NCBI GenBank assembly: GCA_037126765.1
Contig: JBBCBC010000024.1
Span: 22,293,554-22,357,553, forward strand
DNA: 64,000 nucleotides
From: Stenogyne calaminthoides
Lineage: Eukaryota; Streptophyta; Magnoliopsida; Lamiales; Lamiaceae
Direction of reading: 5' to 3'
In this document: one piece after another, positions 1 to 11,090 of the stretch
Layout: every line of letters begins with the position of its first letter
Position numbering within the stretch: position 1 is the first letter of the stretch
The notes under the pieces: generated by a model
Told to the model about the DNA's origin: nothing
Databases searched by the model: none
The model's input: the letters and a program-made list of their open reading frames with translations, nothing else
Translations under genes and position numbers: made by a program

Positions 1-1010
1 TTCCTCAAGCACCAAGCACGAAAAGGTTCCACAGTTGCCTTGGGAAAAATTGAAGTTATCTTCTTCTGCCTCTTCTCAGATTCTTCTTTTTTCTTGGATA
101 GAACCTTGCGTTTCTTTGTAGCAGTCGTGTCTGACTGTACGGAAGATGTGGCAACCTTAGCCCTCTTGCCTTCTCCTCTTGGTTTGGGGGCATAAGGAGT
201 ATGATCCTCGTCTGATTGTCCTGGGAGTGCTTCATCTTTCAGAAGGATGGTTTTCTGCCTTGCCAGATAAATTTTTGTTCCCTCCTCTTTCCATTCAAAG
301 TTCGACGGAAGCTTGTCCGCAATCAGAATTAAGATCTTGTGAATATAAGAGCACTTAGAGGTCAGCACTACATTGTTGCTGTCATCCAGACCAAACTTCT
401 TAGCCTCCTTGACGATCCGTCCCTTGATCAATCCTAACTAGTCCAGATTATCAGCCTTGTTGATAATAGCAGCCATCACGTTCATCTTCGAAGTGGTTAA
501 CGCATCTAAGCTGTGAGTGATGCAGAGAATCACTTTGGACATGATTTCGAACAATAACCTGTACTTCCTCCTCAGATGAGGTGCTTTTACATTGAATAGC
601 TGATCATTGTTCGCCGATCTCAAGAGGACATCTCGCAAATAAGCTTTCTTTTCTATCCCCGTTGAGAAAGTGGTTGGATCTACGCCTCCAGATTGGAGAC
701 CAAGGATTCTTGAGAAATCTTCATCAGTGGTCGTGAAGTTAATACCTCCGATGGTTGATTTTAGAAAACCTTCATCAGTTTCTTCAAGGTTGTACAGGAA
801 CTCTAGGGCTTCGTAAGTGTGAACTATCTCCAGATGTCGATAGCACAACTGTTCAAGACCAATAGCCCTGAGACAATCCAGTATCTCCTTGGATTCGGCA
901 TCATTTGTTGTATTGAAGATGACATATTTCTCGTCAATGATATCTTTCTTCATTGATAAGAAATTGCACATCTTCTTTCCCTGTCCAGATTTTGCCAATA
1001 ATTGTGTCAT
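1..1010 (-). pseudogene. aORF of element B, N-terminal part (extra ORF between pol and 3' LTR; runs off the window)
   Basis: An open frame runs from about 1010 down to an in-frame TAG at 440-438. The same frame stays open from 437 to the window edge with no further stop, so this is one ORF with a single amber codon. The N-terminal part aligns by eye with the aORFs of A (13380) and H (52258): a short start region, then a segment with the pattern GGINFTTTDEDFSRILGL, resembling the 'putative plant transposon protein' domain found in plant repeats. The part after the TAG becomes Lys/Ser/Glu-rich. The start at 1010 or 1019 is chosen from alignment with A; the open frame extends to 1076. The function is unknown. 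Its position matches the env-like ORF of SIRE elements, but no signal peptide or membrane segment is visible. Confidence 0.65.
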
Positions 1011-1076
1011 TTTCTGCATATTATGAACATGAAAATGAGTTTGGATATTTACTATGAACATTATACTATCAGTCAA

Positions 1077-1992
1077 TCCAAGAACTCAATCATTTTGAAC
1101 TATTGCACAGAGTATTACAGAAACCACTTATTCATGTATGAGCATTTAATTTCAGAAATCAACATGAACGTGTTCCCAAAAAAACATGTATTCTCAAAAT
1201 CATATTGTGTAACACAATGCATATAAACATATCCGGCATAAACTTAGAACAGTGAAAGCACATATAGATAAAATAGCAAACACTTTTAAATTTACCAGAA
1301 ATCGATTTGTAGAGTTTGAAAGCCTTTCCTGAATCGATTCGTAGGAATTTTTTTTTTTTTTAAAAAGAAATAAATTTGCTCTTGTGAATTTGAGAGAGTT
1401 TCGAAAAAAAATTGAAAGGTCGAGAACAGTTTTAGGTTTTAAATAGTAGGAGGGAAAGAAACATTTTGCACACGTTTCCACAAATACTTGAGTATTCGGT
1501 TTTCAAAAGTAGCGGCTTAGATTAAGTGGCCGTAAAGTGAAAGAATTGTGCGTTTGGGAATAAATACGGAATGCATTTGGACGTGAAAAATACGCATTAA
1601 ATGTTATTAAATACACAAACCCCACGTCTGCATTTAATGTTTGCACTGCTTGCATCATAAAGCCGCTTGAATAGTAATTATTGCAGAAAAGAGATAAGAT
1701 CAGATAAATGTAAACAAAGAACGTATATGACTGGTCGATGTTGTAATCAACCGATTACCACTCATATCTGATCCAACTCTTCTGATTTGTTGATCTTACT
1801 GTGTAGCCTATACCTTAGCAAATTTTCCCAACAATGTTTTTGTCAGATAGACCCTCGTCAGATAGACCCTCTTTCTGCATCAACCTTATCAGTTGAAGTT
1901 CCTTCTTCAACTGTTCCTTGTAACTGATCAGTACCCAACTGATCCTTTCTGATCAGGTGAAGTTCCCCCTTCATCTGATCTTCTACCTTCTG
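1077..1992 (-). other. Spacer between pol and aORF of element B
   Basis: About 0.9 kb of AT-rich DNA with no supported gene. A 14-15 bp direct repeat (GTCAGATAGACCCTC) occurs twice side by side at 1846-1875, and several TGATCAG/CTGATCA strings lie at 1925-1980. A and H have spacers of about 0.6 kb at the same place, so the gap between pol and aORF is a regular feature of these elements. Confidence 0.6.
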
Positions 1993-4745
1993 TCAGTTTC
2001 TTAACCAACTGGTATTTGAGATCAGACCACCAAAATACTCTGGGGCCTCATCTCCTAAGTCCAGTAGTCCTAGCTCATTACATAATTCTCTGAATCTGAC
2101 TTCAGCTAGGGGCTTGGTTAAGATATCAGCTCTTTGCTTATCAGTATGGATCTTTTCCATTCTGATGTTCTTCTTTTCTGCATTATCTCGGATAAAGTGG
2201 TGTCTAATGTCCACATGCTTGCATCTTGTGTGCAGAACTGGGTTCTGAGTGATGACAATCGCACTATTACTGTCATAGAAGATAGGCACATTGGTAGCAA
2301 TTATGTTGTAATCCCTCAGCTGCTGACAAAGCCAGAGAAGTTGGGAGCAACAGCTACCAGCAGCCATATATTCTGCTTCAGTAGTAGATGTGGCAACAAA
2401 TGTTTGTTTCTTAGAAAACCAAGAGACCAGCTTGCTTCCCAAAAACTGACAAGTACCTGATGTATATTTCCTATCTATCCTACATCCTCCATAATCAGAA
2501 TCAGAGTACCCACTAAGCTCTAGATTATCATATGTTGGATACCATAAACCTAAGTTTACAGTACCCTTCAGATACTTCAAAATCCGCTTAGCTGCTTCCA
2601 GTTGGCTTTGTTTGGGGTTAGCCTGAAATCTGGCACATACACCTACTGCGAAGGTTATATCTGGTCTGCTTGCAGTCAGGTATAATAAAGATCCAATCAA
2701 ATCCTTATACTCTTTCTGATTAGTTTTTTTACCACCTTCATCTAGGTCCATCTTAAATGCAGTCAACATTGGAATTTTGGCTTCTTTACAATTCTGAACT
2801 TCATACTTAGCCAACAAATTCCTAGTGTACTTTGCCTGGCAGATGAATATCCCAGTGTGAGCTTGCTTGACTTGAATACCTAGAAAGTAGCTCATCTGAC
2901 CCATCATGGACATCTCAAATTTCCCTTGCATCAGCTTACTGAATTTCTCACATAGCTTCTGATTAGAAGAACCAAATATAATGTCGTCCACATAGATCTG
3001 AACCAAGAGAATGTCTTCTCCATCTTCTATTCAGAACAAGGTCCGATCAATCAAGCCCTTGGTGAATCCATTCTCTATCAAGAACTGGGATAGTGTATCA
3101 TACCAAGCTCTTGGAGCCTGTTTCAGTCCATAAAGAGCTTTTCTTAAACGGTACACTTGGTTGCTCATTTCAAAGCCAGGAGGTTGTTCAACATAAACTT
3201 CCTCAGCTAGTACCCCGTTTAAGAATGCACTCTTTACATCCATCTGATACACAGTAAATCCCCTATGAGCTGCATAGGCCAGAAGTAGCCGAATGGCTTC
3301 CAGACGAGCGACTGGTGCAAATCATCATAATCAATCCCTTCTGATTGTGAATATCCCTTAGCAACAAATCTTGCCTTATTTCTGGTTATTATATTGTGCT
3401 CATCCTTCTTGTTCTTGAATACCCACTTAGTTCCAATCACATCTTGGTGAGTTGGTCTGTCTACAAGTTCCCAAACTTGATTCCTCTCAAACTGCTCTAA
3501 TTCTTCTTGCATGGCCAAAATCCAAATTGCATCAGATAGAGCTTCTTCAACAGTGAGTGGTTCCTTCAAAGACAGATAACAACAATACATTGCACTTTCA
3601 CCAATCTGATGTCTAGTTTTGACTCTGTCAGACGGGTCTCCGATGATCAGATCAGTTGGATGATTTGGTTATCCGGTCCTTCTCTGTCCTGATTGTCATC
3701 TGTTTGGAGAACATCATCCTCTTCTGATAAAGATTCATCACTAGAGACTGGGAGAGGTACTTGAGTAGGATCCACTTGGAATGGACATATCTCAGCTGAT
3801 GTTGGACTCATCATGTGCTGAAGTCTGTCCGCCGGAACATCAGGTGTTCCCCCTGAACCGTGGTTCGATTGTTTATCTCCGGTATGCCGAACTTCTTCAC
3901 TGACAGTTGTATTTACCTTGGGGTCTGACTGACCTGGTGAATCGTCAAGGTCAAAGTTAGGAACATATACAGTAACGTATTTTGGATCCTTTCCTTTGAG
4001 CCTTAACTGATCCATTTTCAGTGAATCTGGTTTGTCTGGTACATCTTGTTCTGCGACAGATTTTTCTTGATCAGATGTTGACTCATCAAAGACCACATGA
4101 GGTGTTTCTTCCACAACTAGGGTTCGTTTGTTGAAAACCCTAAATGCTTTGCTAGTTGAGGAATATTCTAAGAATATACCCTCATCTGACTTGGCATCGA
4201 AGGTTCTTAACTGACTCTTCCCATTGTTGTGTATGAAACACTTGCACCCAAAAACATGGAAGTAAGAAACACGAGGTTTTCTGCCCTTCCACAGTTCATA
4301 AGGTGTTTTAAAGTGAATCTTAGTCAGAGAACATTTGTTACATGCGTGTGACATCTTTGTATTGATAGCTTTCCGCCTTGAAAACGACTTTGAGTTGCAT
4401 GCTCAGCTAACATGGTGCGTGCAGCTTCTTTAAGTGTTATGTTTCTTCTTTCTGCTACGCCATTTTATTGTGGTGTTCTGGCAGCTAATGTCTCATGTTG
4501 TATACCAAACTCAGAGCAAAAATCAGATATAAGATGGTTCAAGAATTTCGTACCTTTATCTGATCTGATTTTCACTATGCTGAGACCCTTCTCATTTTGA
4601 ATCTTCTTGAGAAGTTCAGGTAACTTTGTTGTAGTTTCACTCTTCTTATACAAGAATACGACCCAGGTGAACTTGGAGTAATCATCCACGACCACTAGAG
4701 TGTATTTGCGTCCACTGAAACTAAGAGGCGTAACTGGTCCAAATA
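1993..4745 (-). pseudogene. Element B pol, downstream half: integrase, reverse transcriptase, RNase H
   Basis: In minus-strand order: integrase core from 4745 (VVVDDYSKFTW, then IRSDKGTKF with a catalytic Asp, then ERRN after an in-frame TAA at about 4465); integrase C-terminus with HVFGCKCFIHNN and an acidic linker (4354-3647); RT start with TKWVFKNK (3590-3300); RT palm with YVDDIIFG, the YVDD codons at 2994-2983; and RNase H with TEAEYMAAGSCC and CDSNSAI-like metal-binding motifs, ending at a stop at 1993. A TGA at 3033-3031 sits in the frame that runs 3252-1993. At least two frameshifts (near 4400 and 3300) break the rest. The 3252-1993 portion is otherwise well preserved. Confidence 0.88.
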
Positions 4746-4750
4746 GATCC
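4746..4750. repeat. Target-site duplication of element A, left copy (GATCC)
   Basis: GATCC directly precedes the TGTTGG terminus of A and recurs directly after its CCAACA terminus at 19367. Removing A and one copy restores the integrase reading of element B across the site. Confidence 0.95.
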
Positions 4751-4914
4751 TGTTGGGAGATGAATTTAATAAAAGATATATGATTTTGATTAGATCCCAA
4801 AACCCCTGAGTATGACATGTTCAGAATGATCTTGATAGATTGAGTCAGGATTCAGTTTTAGAGTATTCAGGATGTTATCTGTAAAATGTATAGTCAGCAG
4901 ATATAGTTCAGGAT

Positions 4915-5165
4915 AGGTTCAAAGACTCAAAGAAATCAAGATGTTTCGAGGAAACCAAGTTTCGATATGAAACCAAGGTTCAAAGACTTAGCAGAAACCG
5001 AGATATCAAGACTTCGGTAGGATACTGAGGAACTGAAGACTCACCACGAAGATTCAAAGTATCGGTCGGAGACTCGAAGACTCAAAGACTCAAGACCCTC
5101 AAGACTCAAAAAAGACTCAAGACGCAAGACCAAGATCAAGATTGAAGATCAAGAATACTGAAGGC
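4915..5165 (+). repeat. AAGACTC-type purine-rich low-complexity block in LTR1
   Basis: Irregular tandem runs of AAGACTCAAGA-like units give long purine-rich stretches on this strand. The same block occurs in the other three LTR1 copies, at about 17525-17790 on this strand, and at 47690-48080 and 60420-60790 as the complementary GAGTCTT series. It lies upstream of the TATA-like box, in the U3 portion. Confidence 0.75.
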
Positions 5166-5667
5166 ACAGTAATTATGAAGACTCAGTAATGTACTGAATG
5201 CTCAGTATGAACCTCAATGTTCCGAGGCACTAGATATATCTATCCGAAGGATGCAATACTGAGAAGATCGCGATTCCTTAGAAAGTTAGATATTGCCAAG
5301 ACATTCAAATGCGCATAAAAAAGGAACTAAGTCAGAAGTGTTGTTAAGGTTATATCAAACTCAGAGTTTGTAACCAAAAAGAGCCGTTGAAGATGTCTAC
5401 CTTTAACTGGAGACAAAAGTCAAAAAGAGGAAGACGACATCGCCCATACTCGACAATCGACAAAGGACAAGTAACCTTGAAAAAGATGTCGATGTACAAA
5501 AGTTCTAGATCGCAAAAAAAGTGAAGACCGACTACATGAAAGGCTATTGTCTAAAAACGTGTTAGGGAGTTTCAAACCCTAAATATAGCCGTTTCTCACA
5601 CACATATGAGGGAACTCACGGTTGTCTCTCCAACGGATAGTTTTCAAGAGTGACCTTGGTGTATGCT

Positions 5668-5674
5668 TATAAAT
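5668..5674 (+). promoter_or_regulatory. Putative TATA box of the A 5' LTR
   Basis: TATAAAT, conserved as TATAAATA at the same place in the other three LTR1 copies (18263; 47216-47209 and 59942-59935 on minus). It is followed by an untranslated stretch that includes the 50-60 bp repeats. Plausible element promoter, by position and motif only. Confidence 0.5.
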
Positions 5675-5984
5675 CTTGGTGACCCTCTACATTGTAAGGT
5701 TACGGAAATTTATACGCAACTCAAGAGCTCAAACTTATTCTTGCAAAAGTTAAAGCACTTTCGAAAAACTTAAAATTTCCCAAGTGCTTCTATATTGAAG
5801 AGAGATCACTATACTAAGCCTAGCTTGATAAGAATTATCCAAAGCTTAGTCGAGATATCCTAACCCTTTGCATTGTGCTTCATTGTAAAGGATATCTCAT
5901 CCTAGTTGAAACCAACCGAGAAACCCCAAACCCTTGAGAAGGTAGTTGGAGTGTGTTTGTTGGTGAGAAGAGTTGTAAAGAGTT

Positions 5985-6195
5985 AGTAAACTACGCGAGT
6001 AGTCGAAAAACTCTAGAGGAGAAGTTAGTAAGCCATGTGGGTAGTCCTAAAGCTTGTTTGTGTTTGAGTAAGTAAACTACGGAGGTAGTCGAAAGCTCAA
6101 GGTCGGGTTGAGTAAAGTAAACTACGTGGAGTAGTCAAAAAACTCAGGGCCGAGTTGAGTAAGTAAACTACGCGAGGTAGTCAGAAAGCTCAGAA
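5985..6195 (+). repeat. Tandem 50-60 bp repeats in LTR1 (core GTAAACTACG...GTAGTC)
   Basis: Four to five imperfect units, each with AGTAAGTAAACTACG followed by a GGTAGTC half and a GAAAGCTC-like tail. Within a unit ACTAC and GTAGT can pair as a short stem. The array recurs in every LTR1 copy (about 18575-18790; 46690-46920 and 59420-59640 on minus). It lies downstream of the TATA-like box, so it would be in the RNA leader. Confidence 0.75.
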
Positions 6196-6770
6196 GTTGA
6201 TAGTGAATTTCTCTGAGGATCAGAGAGAGTGGATGTAGGAGCTTGAGTCTCTCGAACCACTATAATTGATGTGTTCTTTATTGCTTTCCTTATCCGCGTG
6301 CTTAACTGTTGCATTGACTTGATTTTGAAAGCATACTTTTCATATTATATTCACCGAATCAATCCAATTGAAGTTGCATAAGTGAATCACGGCTTAATCA
6401 CTATTTCATAAAGGGAAGGTTTTCAAAGAAAGCTTAAAACGAGTATAAACTAAGGCCAACCATTCCGCACGGTCGAGTAGCTTTAGAACAGATAGTTACC
6501 AAACCGAACTCTCTTCGAGGATTGATAAGTTAGTTATTTGATCCAAGCAACTCGGGATCTCGACACTCGGGACTCGGTTGGGATTATCTAAGGTATCCGA
6601 AAAGCGGCCAGGATCACTGTCTCGAGAGACTTTGACTCGAGGCGATCTGTGCTTCTCATAACCTAATCTTCAGGATTATCTCACCCAAGTGACCTCGAAG
6701 AAAAAAATTTAAAAACACCGAACACGTGTATTCCCCCATACATAAGACTCGTTTGCACCGGACCAACAAG

Positions 6771-6781
6771 TGGTATCGAGC
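6771..6781 (+). other. Primer-binding site of element A (initiator tRNA-Met type)
   Basis: TGGTATCGAGC lies two bases after the LTR. The plant initiator tRNA-Met primer site is TGGTATCAGAGC. The sister element H has the canonical form (58834-58823), so the missing CA is one of the CAG-to-CG changes seen across patches of A. Confidence 0.85.
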
Positions 6782-6902
6782 AAAGGGTTCAACTTGACCA
6801 CTGGCCGTGTGTTGACCAAAGTTTTATTTTCAAAAATACTTGTGGTCTATCTGAACTGATCTTATTTGCTGAAATTTTTTCTTTTCCAAAGATCAGATAA
6901 AA

Positions 6903-8090
6903 ATGTCTTCTAAAAAACTTCCCATGTTCTCAGTGGAGAACTATGATCTTTGGAGACTGGGAATGCATGCTCATCTGTATTCCAAACATGAGCGTATGTG
7001 GAGAGTGGTCTCTCAAGGACCATTCCAATTTAGTGTGGTGAATCCCAGAGGAACAAAAGATGAGAGAATTGATCCTAGAGCAGAATTTCCTAAGTCTGAT
7101 GACCAACTGACTCCTGAGGAGAGAAAGTTAGTCAATCTATACTACATTGCAAAAAGACACACTATACAAAGACAATTGATGATGGTGTGATGGGAATGAT
7201 CTCTCACCGTAATATTTGCTAAAGAGATTTGGGATACACTTAGTCAGAATGTACCAAGGCACATATCATATAAAAAAAACAAACTTTCAAAGCAATTGGA
7301 AAGTTTGACCGTTTTGAAATGGATGATGGTGAATCAATAGACAAATTGGAAGTCGATTCACTAAAGATCATGAATGATCTAAATGCACTTGGAAAAGAAA
7401 TATCCACAGAGAGAAGTTGCATTGAAAATTCTTAGAGGTCTTTCTAAGAAATTGGATATTCATGCAGTGGTGATCGAAAACACCAAGAATATTAACTCAA
7501 TGCCTTACCAACAGGTCTTCTCTGAGCTGAAGGCCTATGAATTTGTAATTGATAAGAAATCCAAAAGGCCGACAAAGAAAGATGATTCTTCATCGAAAAA
7601 AATGTGGCTTTAAAAGCCAAAGATAAAACCCAGAAAACTAGAGAGTTTGAGAACCCCCATGCCAAACATCAGGATGAGCTTGAGGAAAAGCTAGCACTGA
7701 TCGCAAGGAGGTTTGACAGACTTAATAGTAGATTTGGAAAATACAAAAGCTATTACAGAACCACAGTACCGAGAAGAAACCCGAGGACGGATCAACCGAG
7801 AAGAAGAAGGACTGAAAAGTCAAGGATCTTCATCCGCAAAAGAAGGACTCCAAGTCCAAGGAAGAAAATGATCGGGATGATGATACCAACAGATGCTATA
7901 ATTGCGGAAGAAAGGTCACTTCCAAATGATTGTCCAGATTTGAGTGCTAAGGAGAGAAGAGAAAGGCAAGCTAAAAAGAGACCGTAAGTTCTCAAGCAAA
8001 AAGGCCATGGTTGCGAAGAAGAACAACACTCGAGGAGGATCTAGCTCTTCGGATGAGATATTCTCGACAAAGTGAAAGTGATGACATATG
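6903..8090 (+). pseudogene. Element A gag (capsid and nucleocapsid region), frameshifted
   Basis: Starts with ATG at 6903, 134 bp after the LTR. It encodes the copia Gag (UBN2-like) pattern MFSVENYDLW, then a capsid-like helical region, and near 7890 a broken CCHC zinc knuckle (CYNC is present, the following His/Cys are out of frame). A stop at 7188 and at least five frameshifts interrupt it. The homologous gag of H (58711-57371) is a single frame with only one stop, which shows the true order. Gag would form virus-like particles in the cytoplasm and the knuckle would bind element RNA. CAG/CTG-depleted sequence from about 7600 on suggests part of the damage is artefactual. Confidence 0.85.
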
Positions 8091-9330
8091 TCTTGGCCAT
8101 TGAGGAGGTAAACTCTTCTTTCTCTGTTGTTGCTCCTACACTAGCACAAGAGTTTTCAAGTTCCACCGAAAAAGTCATTTTGACTGATGGATTCTTTTGA
8201 GAATCGATGAAGGACTATCTTTGTTTTTGCAAGGATCGCTAAATAGAACTCAAGAGCGAGAATAAGGAACTGAAAGTTTGAAAATCTAAAATGGAAAGAC
8301 TCTAGCAATATTGAAATCACTTCTCAATTAATGGGAGCTCTTGATGAATCGGATGTTACGAAAGTACAACTCTCGAGAAAAGAGAAGGTGATAATGTCCC
8401 TAATCGAGAAGCTAGAGAAATCCACTAAAGAGATTCAATTAATCGTAACCGAAGTTCAATGACCTCTCCGAGAAGCATAAAACTCTCTGAAGAATCGTGA
8501 GGATAGTGCACGAAGAAGTTAACTCTATTGAATAATGCATCTAATGTAATAGATGAAATTTGAGTTACCAGATATCTGTGACTATAAAAACCGGATTGGG
8601 ATTTATTCCAGGGGAACCTCACAAGGTCATCTAAATGTTGCATCAAGTAGCAAGAAGACTATCTTTGTAAAACCAGTGGCACCTACACTTCAAACTGAAG
8701 TAATGCCCAAGGTTGTAGACAAGGGAAAAGGACCTATGGTCTCAGTAAAACTGAATGATCAGGTTAGAAAGCCCAAACCTCAGGTGAAGGCTAGAAAACC
8801 CGAAAGCGATCGATTGAAAGTTTCGAGCAAGTACTTCAAAGCCTCGGGCTAAGAATGCAAACCCGAAAGGCTCCACATCGAACCATCGAGAGGAATCCTC
8901 GGATGAGAAACACTCAAGAGAGACATTCTCAACTCAAGAGACCAAGTCCTCAGTATGCTGAAAGACTCAGATTTCAGAGATGCACAACCTGAACCCCACT
9001 TGCCTAAGGGTAAAGGTTATCTGAACCCGAGTCAACAAAGATTTAGACTGGTGGCACAAAAGCCTAAGCATCTGAACAGAAGGCCTGAACCAAAGAAGAA
9101 TTCAAAGGCACATGTTCATGCTAAAGCTAGCACACATACACAGAAAACTGCTAAGGCACCTAGAGTAGTAGATGTGTATGTTGATGTTTATGGAAGACAA
9201 ATTAGCCACTCTAAAGTGATTAGAGTTTTCAGGCAGATTTGGATTCCGAAAGGTACATCTAACCTTGTAGGACCCTACACAAACTGGGTACCTAAGAATT
9301 GATCTGTTTTTCAGGAGGAAAACAAGGGCA
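8091..9330 (+). pseudogene. Element A linker between Gag zinc knuckle and protease
   Basis: Polyprotein linker rich in Lys, Pro and Ser. Two frames are open for some length (8553-8852 and 8955-9302). The second ends with the pattern FRQIWIPKGTSNLVGP, which also precedes the protease in element B (WIPKGTSNPPGP, near 20080) and matches H at about 56340, so it is a conserved spacer segment. Stretches at 8180-8530 and 8810-8950 are poor in CAG/CTG and frameshifted against H. Confidence 0.65.
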
Positions 9331-9570
9331 CTGAACTGACTAAAGATCACATGGCACTGATGAGCAGAGATGAAAAAGCTCCTGATATATGGTATCTTGA
9401 CAGTGGATGTTCAAGACAATGAACAGATACAAGAAGATACTCAATTGACTATGTTGAATAAAGAGGCCCACAGATCACTTTTGGAGATAACTCCAAGGGA
9501 CAGACTGAAGGATATGGAACTTTGGAAATCGACTCAGTTCATATCCATGGTGTTTCATATGTATCTGGAT
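9331..9570 (+). pseudogene. Element A aspartic protease
   Basis: The retropepsin signature reads WYLDSGCSR, with the catalytic DSG at 9399-9407. The reading then hits a TGA where H keeps RHMTDS, and a frameshift follows before the next domain. The enzyme would cut the Gag-Pol polyprotein inside the particle. The domain is short (about 80-100 residues), as usual in copia elements. Confidence 0.8.
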
Positions 9571-11090
9571 TGAAGCATGACTTACTTTCAATTAGCCAAT
9601 TCTGTGATAAGGGTTTCAATGTTGAGTTCTATAAGAACTTATGTTTTGTGAAAGATGATACATCACAGAAAGTATTACTGACTGGTACAAGAAAAGGGAA
9701 TGTGTATCTTGCTGATTGGAGTTCAACTCCTAAAGATACATGTTTAGTTGATAAAAGTTCCACAGATATCAGTTGGTTATGGCATAAAAGAATGAATCAC
9801 CTAAATTTCAAAACCCTGAACAAGCTTGCAAGATTAGCTCTTGTGAGAGGGTTGCCTAATGAAGTGTTCAGTAAGGAACATATTTGTGATGCGTGCCAGA
9901 AAGGAAAACAAGTTAAAGCATCATTTAAAAGCAAAGTAGAAGTTTCTACTGACAGAATACTTCAGTTACTGCATATGGATCTTTTTGGTCCTATAACACC
10001 AGTAAGCACTAATGGCAGGAAATACACATTGGTAGTAGTTGATGACTACTCAAGATATACTTGGGTCATATTCTTACTCAGTAAGAAAGAGACTCAGATA
10101 AAGCTGCCAGAGTTACTGAAAAGGCTCAGTATTGAGAAAAATCTGAGTGTGGTCAAAATCAGATCTGACAAAGGAACTAAATTTATAAATCATATCATAT
10201 CTGATTATTGTGCAGAGAATGGAATTTCACATGAAACATCAGCTGCAAGGACCCCTCAACAAAATGGTGTTGCTGAAAGAAGGAACAGGACTCTGAAAGA
10301 AGCTGCAAGGACAATGATAGCTGAAGCTGATATTCCTAAAAGATTTTGGGCTGAAGTTGTCAACACTGCATGCTACTCTCAGAACAGATCCATGTTGACT
10401 AAGAGTCAAGGCAAAACACCCTATGAGCTTTGGAATGAAAGGAGGCCTCTTGTTTCTTTCTTTCGTGTGTTTGGTTGCAAGTGTTTCATACACAATAATG
10501 GTAAAGATCAGTTGAAAACATTTGATAGTAAAGTTGATGAAGGAATATTCTTAGGATATTATAAAGTCAGTAAAGCTTTCAGATTTTACAACTGTAGGAC
10601 TCTTATTGTGGAGGAAACACCACATGTTGTTTTTGATGAATCTACTTGTGTTTAGAAGAAACAGGAACATGATGCAGATGAACTGACTAAGAGGATCACC
10701 AGATTAAGCCTGAAACAGAAAGATAAATCATCCACTGAACCTGAAAAGAAGAAGTCAGTCACATCCTATGATTGGAGTGACTCAGACTCAGATAAAGAAG
10801 TTCAGGATGGAACTCAGGATGGTGAGACTCAGGAAAACCAACACTCCAAAGGTGACCAATCTGAACAGACACCAGTTCAGACTCAGGTATGTGATGCCAA
10901 TGAAGATGTGGTCACAGCTGAGGCAAATTCTGAATCTATCAACCAAAGGGGAACAAATGTCTCTGACAATGTTCTGAATAGAATTTCCCCTGAGGAAGAT
11001 GATTCCCTTTCTCCTTTTCTGTTGTTCCCTGAGTTTACTGATTTAACTGAACCTAACATTTCAAATGTTGAGGATATTATTGAAGGGGGA
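9571..11090 (+). pseudogene. Element A integrase (zinc-binding pre-integrase region, catalytic core, C-terminus)
   Basis: One frame is open from 9522 to an amber codon at 10653-10655 and continues in the same frame to 11579. It has the N-terminal zinc site (WLWHKRMNHLN then CDACQKGK), the core with Asp in HMDLFGP, Asp in IRSDKGTKF and Glu in VAERRNRT (the D,D-35-E triad), and the copia C-terminal pattern VFGCKCFIHNNGKDQLKTF. The amber replaces a CAG that is intact in H, a typical methyl-C deamination change. Integrase would join the cDNA to a 5-bp staggered cut, consistent with the observed TSDs. The Asp/Ser-rich segment after 10655 links to RT. Confidence 0.9.

Larger units (their letters stand above)
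4751..6768 (+). repeat. 5' LTR of element A (LTR1)
   Basis: Starts TGTTGGGAGATG and ends GGACCAACA, and matches 17363-19366 along its length. It holds a GA-rich low-complexity block (about 4915-5165), a TATA-like box (5668), and about four to five copies of a 50-60 bp unit (about 5985-6195). LTRs carry promoter and polyadenylation functions for the element. Confidence 0.95.

Noticed and set aside
1200..1481. 93-codon minus-strand ORF with hydrophobic end, possible envelope fragment
   Set aside because: It lies in the pol-aORF spacer, has a low-complexity Lys/Phe stretch from poly-T, and has no counterpart in A or H.
5985..6195. Regular repeats as a CRISPR-like array
   Set aside because: Units are contiguous and diverged without unique spacers, and they lie inside a plant LTR that is repeated four times in the window.
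6771..6781. tRNA gene or tRNA fragment at the TGGTATC motif
   Set aside because: It is only the 11-12 base primer-binding site; no cloverleaf arms follow.
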